DNA of 64,000 bases from Streptomyces sp. NBC_00102 (lineage in GTDB: Bacteria > Actinomycetota > Actinomycetes > Streptomycetales > Streptomycetaceae), in the NCBI RefSeq assembly GCF_026343115.1, contig NZ_JAPEMC010000002.1, positions 124,001-188,000 of the forward strand, read 5' to 3'. Position 1 is the first letter of the stretch. Every line of letters starts with the position of its first letter. The position numbers were made by a program, and so were the translations under genes. Positions 15,826 to 24,239 of this stretch are shown one piece after another. Under the pieces are notes generated by a model. It made no database searches and had not been told where the DNA came from. It worked only from the letters and a program-made list of their open reading frames with translations.

Positions 15826-17940
15826 TTGAACAGCAGTAAGCACACGGAACTGGCGAACCACGCCTGGTCCGTCGCCGACCTCCTGCGCGGCGACTACAGG
15901 CAGTCGGACTATGGCAAGGTCATCCTGCCGTTCACCGTGCTGCGCCGCCTGGAGTGCGTCTTGGCGCCCACCCGCGACAAGGTCGCCGAGACGGTCGCCC
16001 GCTTCGCCGGCCAGGACATCGACACCGACCACTTCCTGCGCAAGGCGTCGGGGCACGCGTTCTACAACAAGAGCCCGCTCACGCTCAAGACCATCGCGGA
16101 CGACCCGCAGAACATGGCCAAGAACCTCCAGGCGTACCTCGGGGCCTTCTCCGAGAACGCCATCGAGGTCCTGGACAAGTACGAGTTCGCCCAGCAGATC
16201 AGGAAGCTCGACGCGGCCGGCCTGCTCTACAAGGTCGTCGGCCGGTTCACCGATCTGGACCTGCGCCCCGAGATCGTGCCCAACCACAACATGGGCTACA
16301 TCTTCGAAGAGCTGATCCGCCGCTTCTCCGAGCAGTCCAACGAGACCGCGGGCGAGCACTTCACCCCGCGCGAAGTCATCAAGCTGATGGTCAACCTGCT
16401 GATCGCCCCGGACGGCGACGCGCTCAGCCTGCCCGGTGTCGTCCGCACGGTCATGGACCCCGCCTGCGGCACGGGCGGCATGCTCAGCGCCGCCGAGGAA
16501 CACATCAAGGACCTGAACCCGGACGCCACGGTGGAGGTGTACGGGCAGGAACTCAACCCGGAATCCTGGGCGATCTGCCGGTCCGACCTCATGATCAAGG
16601 GGCAGGACCCGGAGAACATCGCCTTCGGCAACTCCTTCTCGGACGACGGCCATGCCCGCGAGAAGTTCGACTACTTGCTGGCCAACCCGCCGTTCGGCGT
16701 GGAGTGGAAGAAGGTCAAGGAGGACGTCGAGTACGAGCACAAGAACCTCGGCGACTCCGGCCGCTTCGGCGCGGGCCTGCCCCGCATCAACGACGGCTCG
16801 CTCCTCTTCCTCCAGCACATGATCTCGAAGATGAAGCCGGTGGACGCCAAGGGCGGCGGCGGATCGCGCATCGCCATCGTCTTCAACGGCTCCCCCCTCT
16901 TCACGGGCGCGGCCGGCTCGGGCGAGTCCGAGATCCGCCGCTGGATCCTGGAGAACGACTGGCTGGAGGCGATCGTCGCCCTGCCGGACCAGCTCTTCTA
17001 CAACACGGGCATCTCGACTTACTTCTGGATCCTCACCAACCGCAAGGACGCCCAGCACAAGGGGAAGGTCGTGCTGCTGGACGCGCGCGACCAGTGGGTG
17101 AAGATGCGCAAGTCGCTGGGCGACAAGCGCAAGGAGCTCGGGGACGGGACCGGGAACAAGCCGAACCACATCGCCGACATCACCCGCCTGTACGGGGACG
17201 CGGTGGCCGCTGCCGCGGACACCGAACACCCGATGCACGGCAAAGTGAAGGTCTTCGAGAACGCGGAGTTCGGCTACCAGCGCATCACGGTGGAGCGGCC
17301 GTTGAAGCTGCGGTTCGAGCTGACGGAGGAGACGCTCGCGGCGCTCCTCGCGTCGAAGCCCGTGCAGAAGTGGGCCGAGGAACGCTTCCTCCCGCGCGAG
17401 GCGGAACTGGCGGCGAAGGCATCGGCCCGGCGGAAGCTGACCGATGAGGAAGCGGAGAAGTTCGCGACGTTGGCGGACGCCGAGACGCAGGTGCTCGGTG
17501 ACGCGTTGAGCCCACTGCTGGGCACGGGCTGGGCGACCAAGTCCGAGGCGCAGGTCGCGGTACGGAACGCGATGGCGGAAGCCGGCGTCCAGGGCCCGAC
17601 CGGCGCCCCCTTCACCAAGGCGCTGCGCGACACGGTGGGCGTCCGGGACCCGGAGGGCGAGGTCCAGACGATCAAGGGCGAGCCGGAACCGGACGGCGAA
17701 CTGCGGGACTACGAAAACGTCCCGCTGGGCGAGGACGCGGAGGAGTACCTCAAGCGCGAGGTACACCCGCACGTGCCGGACGCGTGGATCGACCACACGA
17801 AGACGAAGGTGGGGTACGAGATCCCGTTCACGCGGCACTTCTACGTGTACGAGCCGCCGCGGCCGTTGGCGGAGATCGATGCGGACTTGAAGGCGCTTGA
17901 GGCGGAGATCCAGGCGCTGCTGGGAGAGGTGACGGAATGA
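15826..17940 (+). CDS. hsdM: Type I restriction-modification methyltransferase subunit HsdM
   Basis: 704 residues from a TTG at 15826, chosen because GAAGGGA lies 5 nt upstream. The N-terminal HsdM_N helical domain (LANHAWSVADLLRGDYRQSDYGKVILPFTVLRRLE) is followed by GEHFTPREVIKLMVNLL, SAM motif DPACGTGG (211-218) and NPPF at 287-290. It is longer than typical ~500-residue HsdM, with a ~200-residue C-terminal extension containing coiled-coil-like stretches (AELAAKASARRKLTDEEAEKF, PLAEIDADLKALEAEIQALL). It methylates adenine at the site chosen by HsdS. Its stop overlaps the hsdS start. Confidence 0.94.
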   Translation: MNSSKHTELANHAWSVADLLRGDYRQSDYGKVILPFTVLRRLECVLAPTRDKVAETVARFAGQDIDTDHFLRKASGHAFYNKSPLTLKTIADDPQNMAKNLQAYLGAFSENAIEVLDKYEFAQQIRKLDAAGLLYKVVGRFTDLDLRPEIVPNHNMGYIFEELIRRFSEQSNETAGEHFTPREVIKLMVNLLIAPDGDALSLPGVVRTVMDPACGTGGMLSAAEEHIKDLNPDATVEVYGQELNPESWAICRSDLMIKGQDPENIAFGNSFSDDGHAREKFDYLLANPPFGVEWKKVKEDVEYEHKNLGDSGRFGAGLPRINDGSLLFLQHMISKMKPVDAKGGGGSRIAIVFNGSPLFTGAAGSGESEIRRWILENDWLEAIVALPDQLFYNTGISTYFWILTNRKDAQHKGKVVLLDARDQWVKMRKSLGDKRKELGDGTGNKPNHIADITRLYGDAVAAAADTEHPMHGKVKVFENAEFGYQRITVERPLKLRFELTEETLAALLASKPVQKWAEERFLPREAELAAKASARRKLTDEEAEKFATLADAETQVLGDALSPLLGTGWATKSEAQVAVRNAMAEAGVQGPTGAPFTKALRDTVGVRDPEGEVQTIKGEPEPDGELRDYENVPLGEDAEEYLKREVHPHVPDAWIDHTKTKVGYEIPFTRHFYVYEPPRPLAEIDADLKALEAEIQALLGEVTE

Positions 17941-19202
17941 CCGCTTGGACGAAGACGCGTCTCAAGAATCTGTGCGTGGACGCAGGTCAGTACGGTGTGG
18001 GTGTGTCGAGTGACAACTACACCTCGTCGGGAACTCGGCTTCTTCGTACCAGCGACATCAGTACCGGTTCACTTTCGCCGGCCGAGCACGGTGTATTCGT
18101 GGCTACCCCGCCCGCGGAGCGCTTCCTTCTGGAGGCGGGAGACCTTCTGTTGTCTCGTAGCGGTACTCCGCCGGGGCAGTCCTACCTGGTGAAGGAATCC
18201 GACCGGGGAACTACTTTTGCAGGGTATCTGGTCAGGTTTCGTCCTGCCAAAAATGTTGACCCGACGTTTCTCTCCTATATTGCCCGCAGCGCACCGTTTC
18301 AGCACACGATTCAGTCCGAATCGGTGGCGTCTACCATCCAGAATTTCAATGCGGAAAGGTATGCGAATATCGAGTTCGAGATTCCGTCGCATGCCGAACA
18401 GCGTCGTATCTCCGCATTCCTCGTCGCCGAGACGGGCCGTATCGATCGTTTGGTGTCGAGGCGCGAGTCTCAGATGCGACTCTTGGGCGAGCAGGCGGTC
18501 AGTGACCTGTCGAGCGTTCATCGAGCGCTCTCCGAGCGATATGGGGCCATGAATCTGCGCTACATGCTGATGCGTATCGAACAGGGATGGTCCCCCCAGT
18601 GCGAGGACAGGGCAGCCGAAGGTCATGAGTGGGGTGTGGTCAAGGCCGGTTGCGTGAACACGGGAACTTTTGACCCGTTGCAGCATAAGGCCCTTCCGGT
18701 CGGCGTTGAGCCGCGTCGCGAGTACATTCTGCGCCCCGGTGACTTGTTGATGTCCCGTGCCAGTGGATCACGTGAGCTCATCGGAAGCGTGGGAATCGTC
18801 GGGGAGCTGAACCGGAATCTCCTGTTGTGCGACAAGGTTTATCGTTTGAAGTTGGATCGCACTCTTGGATGCCCGGAATTCGTTACCCACATGCTCCGTA
18901 GCCATCAAGTTCGCGAACACATCAAATCCGGCATCTCGGGTGCCGACGGGATGGCCAACAACCTTCCCACCGCGACCGTCAAGGGCTGCGTGATTCCGAA
19001 GGTTCCCGTGTCCGAGCAACGCTCTGTCGCCTCCTCCCTCGATCGAAGTGCCGCCCGGACTGCTCGGGCGCGCAGGCTTCTGAGCCAGTCCGTCGACAGG
19101 CTCGCCGAACGCCGTCAGGCGCTCATCACCGCCGCAGTGACAGGCCAGTTCGACGTCTCCACCGCCAGTGGCCGCAACGTAACGGACGGAGTCAACCCGT
19201 GA
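17937..19202 (+). CDS. hsdS: Type I restriction-modification specificity subunit HsdS
   Basis: 421 residues; the ATG overlaps the hsdM stop (ATGA). Two target-recognition half-domains are visible. The first is RLKNLCVDAGQYGVGVSSDNYTSSGTRLLRTSDI with EIPSHAEQRRISAFLVAETGRIDRLV; the second starts near NLRYMLMRIEQGW and ends VPVSEQRSVASSLDRSAARTARARRLL. These repeat the TRD plus helical-spacer plan. Base composition drops sharply to about 50% GC in parts of the first half (for example 18220-18400), unlike its neighbours, indicating acquisition or shuffling of recognition domains. Confidence 0.93.
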   Translation: MTAWTKTRLKNLCVDAGQYGVGVSSDNYTSSGTRLLRTSDISTGSLSPAEHGVFVATPPAERFLLEAGDLLLSRSGTPPGQSYLVKESDRGTTFAGYLVRFRPAKNVDPTFLSYIARSAPFQHTIQSESVASTIQNFNAERYANIEFEIPSHAEQRRISAFLVAETGRIDRLVSRRESQMRLLGEQAVSDLSSVHRALSERYGAMNLRYMLMRIEQGWSPQCEDRAAEGHEWGVVKAGCVNTGTFDPLQHKALPVGVEPRREYILRPGDLLMSRASGSRELIGSVGIVGELNRNLLLCDKVYRLKLDRTLGCPEFVTHMLRSHQVREHIKSGISGADGMANNLPTATVKGCVIPKVPVSEQRSVASSLDRSAARTARARRLLSQSVDRLAERRQALITAAVTGQFDVSTASGRNVTDGVNP

Positions 19203-22200
19203 CAGCCATACACCGTGAGTCCGCCTTCGGGGACGCCATAGTCGCCGCGATGACCGAGCGCGGCTGGCGCGAGGCGCGGCCCGAGGACTACCAGGCCGAT
19301 CTCGGGCTGGACACCCACGAGTTGTTCACCTTCATCGGCGCGACGCAGGCCGACGAGTGGAACGATCTGCTCGCCGTCTACGGCAGCGTCAACGAGGCCC
19401 AGAACGGCTTCGCGCGCCGTCTCGACAAGGCGATCACCGAGGACGGCCTGCTCAGCGTCCTCCGTAACGGTGTCAAGGACCGGGGTGTCCGTCTCCGCGT
19501 CGCCTACTTCAAGCCAAACCTGGTCGCCGAGGACTCCGTGCTCGACGGCTACCGGGCCAACCGCCTCACCGTCGTCCGCGAACTCGTCTACGCCACCAAG
19601 CAGGCCGACTGGGGCAACAAGCTCGACCTGACCCTGTTTTTCAACGGAATCCCGGTCGCCACCGCCGAGTTGAAGAACCCGCTCACCCGGCAGGGCGTCG
19701 AAGAGGCCAAGGAGCAGTACCGCTCCGACCGCGACCCGACCGAGCTGATCTTCACCCGCCGGGTCGTCGCCAACTTCGCGGTGGACCCGGACCTCGTCTT
19801 CGTGGCGACCCAGCTCCGGGGCCGCAACACGCGGTTCCTCCCCTTCAACACCGGCTCCAACGGCCCCGGTCTGCCCGGCGGTGCCGGAAACCCGGCCCCG
19901 GTCGCGTACGGCACGTACGCCACCTCCTACCTGTGGGAACAGGTCTGGGCGCGGGACAACTGGCTGGACCTGCTCCAGCGTTACGTCCATCAGCAGAAGA
20001 CCAGGACCCCCGGCGGCGGCACCACCAAGTCGACGATCTTCCCGCGCTTCCACCAGTGGGACGTCGTGAAGCGGCTGACCGCGCACGCGGCGGCCCACGG
20101 GGTCGGCCACAACTACCTCGTCATGGCCTCCGCCGGCTCCGGCAAGTCCAACACCATCGGCTGGCTGGCCCACCGGCTCAGCGATCTGCACGTGGACACC
20201 GACCCGCGCGTGCTCGACCCGGAGGCCGTCGCACAGGGCCGGGTGAAGCCGGGCGCACCCGTCTTCGACAAGGTCATCGTCATCACGGACCGCCGCAACC
20301 TGGACGCCCAGCTCCGGGAGACCGTCGGCAGCTTCTCGCAGACCGAGGGACTGGTCGTGAAGATCGACGAGAAGCACGGTGCGAAGAGCGAGCAGCTGGC
20401 CCGTGCGCTCTCCCGCGACACCGGCAAGATCGTCACGGTCACCCTGCACTCGTTCCCCGCGCTCATCGACTACATCGTGCGCAACCCGACCGAGATCAAG
20501 GGAACCAGGTTCGCGATCGTCGTGGACGAGGCGCACTCCTCGCAGTCCGGCGGTGCCGCCACCGACGTGCGGGCGGTGCTCCGGGACCTCGGGCTCGACT
20601 CCGACTCCGCCGACCAGGGCGCGGTCGCCGTCACCGTCGACGAGAAGCTGAGGAAGAAGGCCACCGAGCGCTCCCAGGCAGCGAACCTCTCGTACTTCGC
20701 CTTCACCGCCACCCCGAAGGCCAAGACCCTCGAACTCTTCGGCACCGAGGCCACCGAGAACGGGAAGACCGTCTACCGGCCCTTCCACACGTACTCGATG
20801 CGGCAGGCCATCGAGGAGGGCTTCATCCTCGACCCGCTGCGCAATTACGTCACGTACAACACGTACTGGAAGCTGGTGAACCAGAATCCGGACGAGATCG
20901 AAGTCGACCCCTCCAAGGCCAACACCCTGCTCGCCCGGTACGTGCTGACCCACGAGCACACCGTCACCCAGCACGCCACGGTGATCGTCGAGCACTTCCT
21001 CGCGCACACCAGCGGCCGGCTCGGCGGCCGGGCCAAGTCGATGGTGGTGACGGCCTCCCGGCAGTCCGCCGTACAGATGGCGCGGGCGATCAAGAGCTAC
21101 ATCAAGGACCGGGAGTACGACGCGAAGTACCCGGACCTCGGGGTCCTGGTCGCGTTCTCCGGCTCGCTCACCGTCGACGACGAGGAGACGACCGAGCAGA
21201 AGGAGAACGGCGGGATCGCGGAGAGCGCGCTGCCGAAGGCGTTCGCGTACACCCGCGCCGACGACAAGGCCGTGACCGCCGGCGGACGCGGGCAGCAGGA
21301 GTACAAGATCCTGGTGGTGGCGGAGAAGTACCAGACCGGCTTCGACCAGCCGCTCCTGACCACCATGTACGTCAACAAGAAGCTGGCCGGCATCTCCGCC
21401 GTGCAGACGCTCTCCCGGCTCAACCGCACCGCCGAGCGGAAGTCGCAGGCGGATCTGGCGGTCCTGGACTTCTCCAACGACGCCCAGGACATCCAGGACG
21501 CCTTCCGCCCGTACTTCGAGGAAGCGACGACGCTGCCCTCCGACCCGAATCTGCTCTACAGCGCGCAGAGCGCCGTCATGTCGGCGCCGATCGTCTCCGA
21601 GCCGGAGATGGACGAGTTCGCCGCCGCGTACTTCGAGGCGAAGGAGAAGGCGGCCGGTTCGCAGGCCACGTGGGAGAAGCTGCACGCCGAGCTGTACCGC
21701 CTGCTCTCACCCGCCGTCGCCCGGTTCACCCCGCTCCTGGAGAGCGAGGAGGACGACGACGTGGAGACCGCCGAGGGCTTCCGCGCCGCGCTCAACGACT
21801 ACGTGCGCAAGTACGGCTTCCTCGCCCAGATCGTGCCCTACCGCGACCCCGAGCTGGAACGCCTGTACCTCTACGGCCGCTACCTCCTCAACCGGCTTCC
21901 CCGGCGCGCCGACGGTGGTGTCGACATAGGCGAAGTCGACCTCAGCCACCTGCGGGTGGAGAAGACCGGCGAGCACGACAAGTCCCTCGCCCCGGAAGGC
22001 CCCGCCGAACTCAAGGGGTTCGCGGAGGGCGTCGGCGGCGCGGCGGAGGCCGAGAAGTCGCTGCTGTCGGAGCTGATCGAGGCGTTCAACGCCAAGTTCG
22101 GCACCGACTTCACCGAACAGGACGTCATCCGTCCCTTCAACGAGGCCAAGGCCGACCACAAGGTCCGGCTGGCGGCGGTCGCCAACGACGACGTGGAGAA

Positions 22201-22378
22201 CTTCGGCAAGGTCTTCGACAAGGTCTTCGCCGACAAGATGGCCGACCACATCGACACGATCGCCGGCATGGGGCGGCAGTACTTCGGCCCCGACAAGGGG
22301 TTCAAGTCCAGCCTGGACCGCAGCGCCCGCCGGGCGGCCTGGCGGATGATCCGCCGGGAGGAAGGCGTGGACGAGTAG
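19199..22378 (+). CDS. hsdR: Type I restriction endonuclease and translocase subunit HsdR
   Basis: 1059 residues from a GTG overlapping the hsdS stop (GTGA). The N-terminal nuclease region has LDLTLFFNGIPVATAELKNP, the D...ExK core of a PD-(D/E)xK fold. The helicase part follows: Walker A ASAGSGKSNTIGWLA, Walker B VVDEAHSSQSGG, motif III FTATPKAKTLELFG and motif VI region LSRLNRTAERK. The C-terminal ~250 residues are helical and would dock to the methylase. With hsdM and hsdS this is a complete, apparently intact system that cleaves unmodified DNA after ATP-driven translocation. Confidence 0.94.
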   Translation: MTAIHRESAFGDAIVAAMTERGWREARPEDYQADLGLDTHELFTFIGATQADEWNDLLAVYGSVNEAQNGFARRLDKAITEDGLLSVLRNGVKDRGVRLRVAYFKPNLVAEDSVLDGYRANRLTVVRELVYATKQADWGNKLDLTLFFNGIPVATAELKNPLTRQGVEEAKEQYRSDRDPTELIFTRRVVANFAVDPDLVFVATQLRGRNTRFLPFNTGSNGPGLPGGAGNPAPVAYGTYATSYLWEQVWARDNWLDLLQRYVHQQKTRTPGGGTTKSTIFPRFHQWDVVKRLTAHAAAHGVGHNYLVMASAGSGKSNTIGWLAHRLSDLHVDTDPRVLDPEAVAQGRVKPGAPVFDKVIVITDRRNLDAQLRETVGSFSQTEGLVVKIDEKHGAKSEQLARALSRDTGKIVTVTLHSFPALIDYIVRNPTEIKGTRFAIVVDEAHSSQSGGAATDVRAVLRDLGLDSDSADQGAVAVTVDEKLRKKATERSQAANLSYFAFTATPKAKTLELFGTEATENGKTVYRPFHTYSMRQAIEEGFILDPLRNYVTYNTYWKLVNQNPDEIEVDPSKANTLLARYVLTHEHTVTQHATVIVEHFLAHTSGRLGGRAKSMVVTASRQSAVQMARAIKSYIKDREYDAKYPDLGVLVAFSGSLTVDDEETTEQKENGGIAESALPKAFAYTRADDKAVTAGGRGQQEYKILVVAEKYQTGFDQPLLTTMYVNKKLAGISAVQTLSRLNRTAERKSQADLAVLDFSNDAQDIQDAFRPYFEEATTLPSDPNLLYSAQSAVMSAPIVSEPEMDEFAAAYFEAKEKAAGSQATWEKLHAELYRLLSPAVARFTPLLESEEDDDVETAEGFRAALNDYVRKYGFLAQIVPYRDPELERLYLYGRYLLNRLPRRADGGVDIGEVDLSHLRVEKTGEHDKSLAPEGPAELKGFAEGVGGAAEAEKSLLSELIEAFNAKFGTDFTEQDVIRPFNEAKADHKVRLAAVANDDVENFGKVFDKVFADKMADHIDTIAGMGRQYFGPDKGFKSSLDRSARRAAWRMIRREEGVDE

Positions 22379-22396
22379 TCCGTCCCGCCGCCCACG

Positions 22397-22440
22397 GACG
22401 GTCCCGCCGCCACGCCCGCACGGCGTACGGCGGGGCCGTC
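22397..22440 (+). terminator. Hairpin after hsdR
   Basis: GACGGTCCCGCCG (22397-22409) pairs with CGGCGGGGCCGTC (22428-22440) with one G-T pair. It lies 19 bp after the hsdR stop, so the kinase gene probably has its own promoter in 22441-22603, although none is obvious. Confidence 0.55.
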
Positions 22441-22603
22441 GGGTCGCCGTGACCGGAAAGAGGCGGCCCATGCGGTTTCGTGCCGCCGGCACTGGACTGA
22501 AGATCGCCCCACCAGGGAGACTGCCCTTCAGCAAGCCGAAAGCCGGTCCCGCCGCATCGCACCCGCGCGCACCGGCCAGTACACGCACACACGGGGGCCC
22601 CAC

Positions 22604-24193
22604 GTGCCACAGCAGCCGATCGCGGGCCGGTACGAGCTCCTGGAACCGCTCGCCCACGGCGGTATGGGAGAGGTGTGGCGCGGCTACGACGCCGTGCTCG
22701 ACCGGCCCGTCGCCGTGAAGCTGATCCGGCAACAGGCCGTCGGCGGTTCCGCCCAGCTGGCCGAGGAGTTCGCCAAGCGCTTCCGCCGCGAAGCCCGCAT
22801 CACCGCCCGGATCCAGCATCCCGGCGTGCCCCAGGTGTACGACGCGGTGCTCGACGACACCCACGAGCGGCTCTACCTCGTCATGGAGCTGGTCGACGGG
22901 ATGCCGCTCTCCGCGTACATCCACCCCGACCGGCCGCTCCCCGTCAGCTGGGCCGTGGCGGTGGCCGCGCAGGTCGCCACCGTGCTGTCGCACGCGCACG
23001 AGGTGCCCGTCATCCACCGCGACCTCAAACCGAGCAACATCCTGGTCGCCCGCGACGGGACGGTGAAGGTCCTCGACTTCGGGATCGCCGCGATCCTGCG
23101 GACCGACGTCACCAAACTGACCGCCACCGGAACACCCATCGGCACCTACCAGTACATGGCGCCCGAGCAGGTACGCGGCGGCCGGACCTCCCCGCAGACG
23201 GACCTGTACGCACTCGGCTGCGTCCTCCACGAACTGCTCTGCGGGCGGCTGCTGTTCACGGCGGACAGCGAGTACATGGTGATGCACAGCCACGTGAACG
23301 CCGCGCCCGTACCGCTGCGGCAACTGCGCCCCGAGGTGCCGAAGGAGCTGGAGGACCTCGTCCTGCACCTGCTGCTCAAGGCGCCCGAGGCACGCCCCGC
23401 CGACGTGCAGGAGGTCCACGAGCGGCTCCGGCCCTTCCTGCCGCCGCCCGGCCGGTCGCCCGGACCCGGAGAATCCGGACCCGCCGGGGCCCCGGACCCG
23501 ACCGGGATCTTCCGCGATCCGTACGCCCCGCGCGCCCGCGCCGGCGCTGCCCGCCCCGCTCCCGGGACCGCCCGCCCCGGCGCGCCCGCTCCCGTACACG
23601 TACCCGTCCCCGCACAGCTGCGTGCGGAGATCGACGAGGCGTACGCCCACTCCGACGCCCTCCTCGAAGAAGAGCGGTTCGTCCAGGCCGCCGAGGTGCT
23701 CGGCGAGATCCTCGGCCCCGCCGCCCGCGCGCTCGGCGCCGAGAGCCGCAAGGTGCTGGAGCTGCGCACCCACCGCGCCGCGATCCAACTGCTCGGCGGG
23801 GACTACCGCGCGGCACTGCCCGAATTCGACGCACTCGCCGACGCCTACGCGCGCACCGACGGCCCCACCGGCGAGCGCGCACGCGCCTGCCGCGCCCAGG
23901 CCGCACGATGCCGGGCCGAACTGGGCCAGGTCACCGACGCCCTCTTCGCGCTCCGCGGCCTGCTCGACGTCGTACGGGCCGTCGACGGCGATCTCAGCGA
24001 GGAGGCCGTCGAACTCCGCCGCGACATCGGGATGCTGCTGCTCGCCCAAGGACAGGCGGCGGACGCGCACCGGATCCTGAAGCCCCTGCACGACGACCTC
24101 TGTCTGGTCTTCGGACCCGCGGACGAGATGACCCAGGAGGTCGGCGAGGCGCTGGCGCTGATCGGCCTCGACCTCGACGGCCCCGCCGACTGA
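22604..24193 (+). CDS. Soluble serine/threonine protein kinase with TPR-like C-terminus
   Basis: 529 residues from a GTG at 22604. Kinase domain about 9-275: Gly loop LAHGGMGEVWRGYD, catalytic Lys39 in PVAVKLI, HRDLKPSN (138-145), DFG at 158 and YMAPEQVRGGRTSPQTDLYALG. A Pro/Ala-rich linker follows, then a helical repeat region (AQLRAEIDEAYAHSDALLEEERFVQAAEVLGEILGPAARAL...) that looks TPR-like. There is no membrane span and no PASTA domain, unlike PknB. Its place directly after hsdR and before a helicase suggests a signalling role in the defence island, but it could be a housekeeping kinase that happens to sit here. Confidence 0.87.
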   Translation: MPQQPIAGRYELLEPLAHGGMGEVWRGYDAVLDRPVAVKLIRQQAVGGSAQLAEEFAKRFRREARITARIQHPGVPQVYDAVLDDTHERLYLVMELVDGMPLSAYIHPDRPLPVSWAVAVAAQVATVLSHAHEVPVIHRDLKPSNILVARDGTVKVLDFGIAAILRTDVTKLTATGTPIGTYQYMAPEQVRGGRTSPQTDLYALGCVLHELLCGRLLFTADSEYMVMHSHVNAAPVPLRQLRPEVPKELEDLVLHLLLKAPEARPADVQEVHERLRPFLPPPGRSPGPGESGPAGAPDPTGIFRDPYAPRARAGAARPAPGTARPGAPAPVHVPVPAQLRAEIDEAYAHSDALLEEERFVQAAEVLGEILGPAARALGAESRKVLELRTHRAAIQLLGGDYRAALPEFDALADAYARTDGPTGERARACRAQAARCRAELGQVTDALFALRGLLDVVRAVDGDLSEEAVELRRDIGMLLLAQGQAADAHRILKPLHDDLCLVFGPADEMTQEVGEALALIGLDLDGPAD

Positions 24194-24239
24194 CCCCCGA
24201 CACCCGCCTTTCCCGCCCGCCCCTCGGAGAGTCCACCCC

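Noticed and set aside
15574..17838. 754-codon frame antisense to hsdM
   Set aside because: Compositional shadow of a GC-rich coding strand; no domain, and hsdM is unambiguous.
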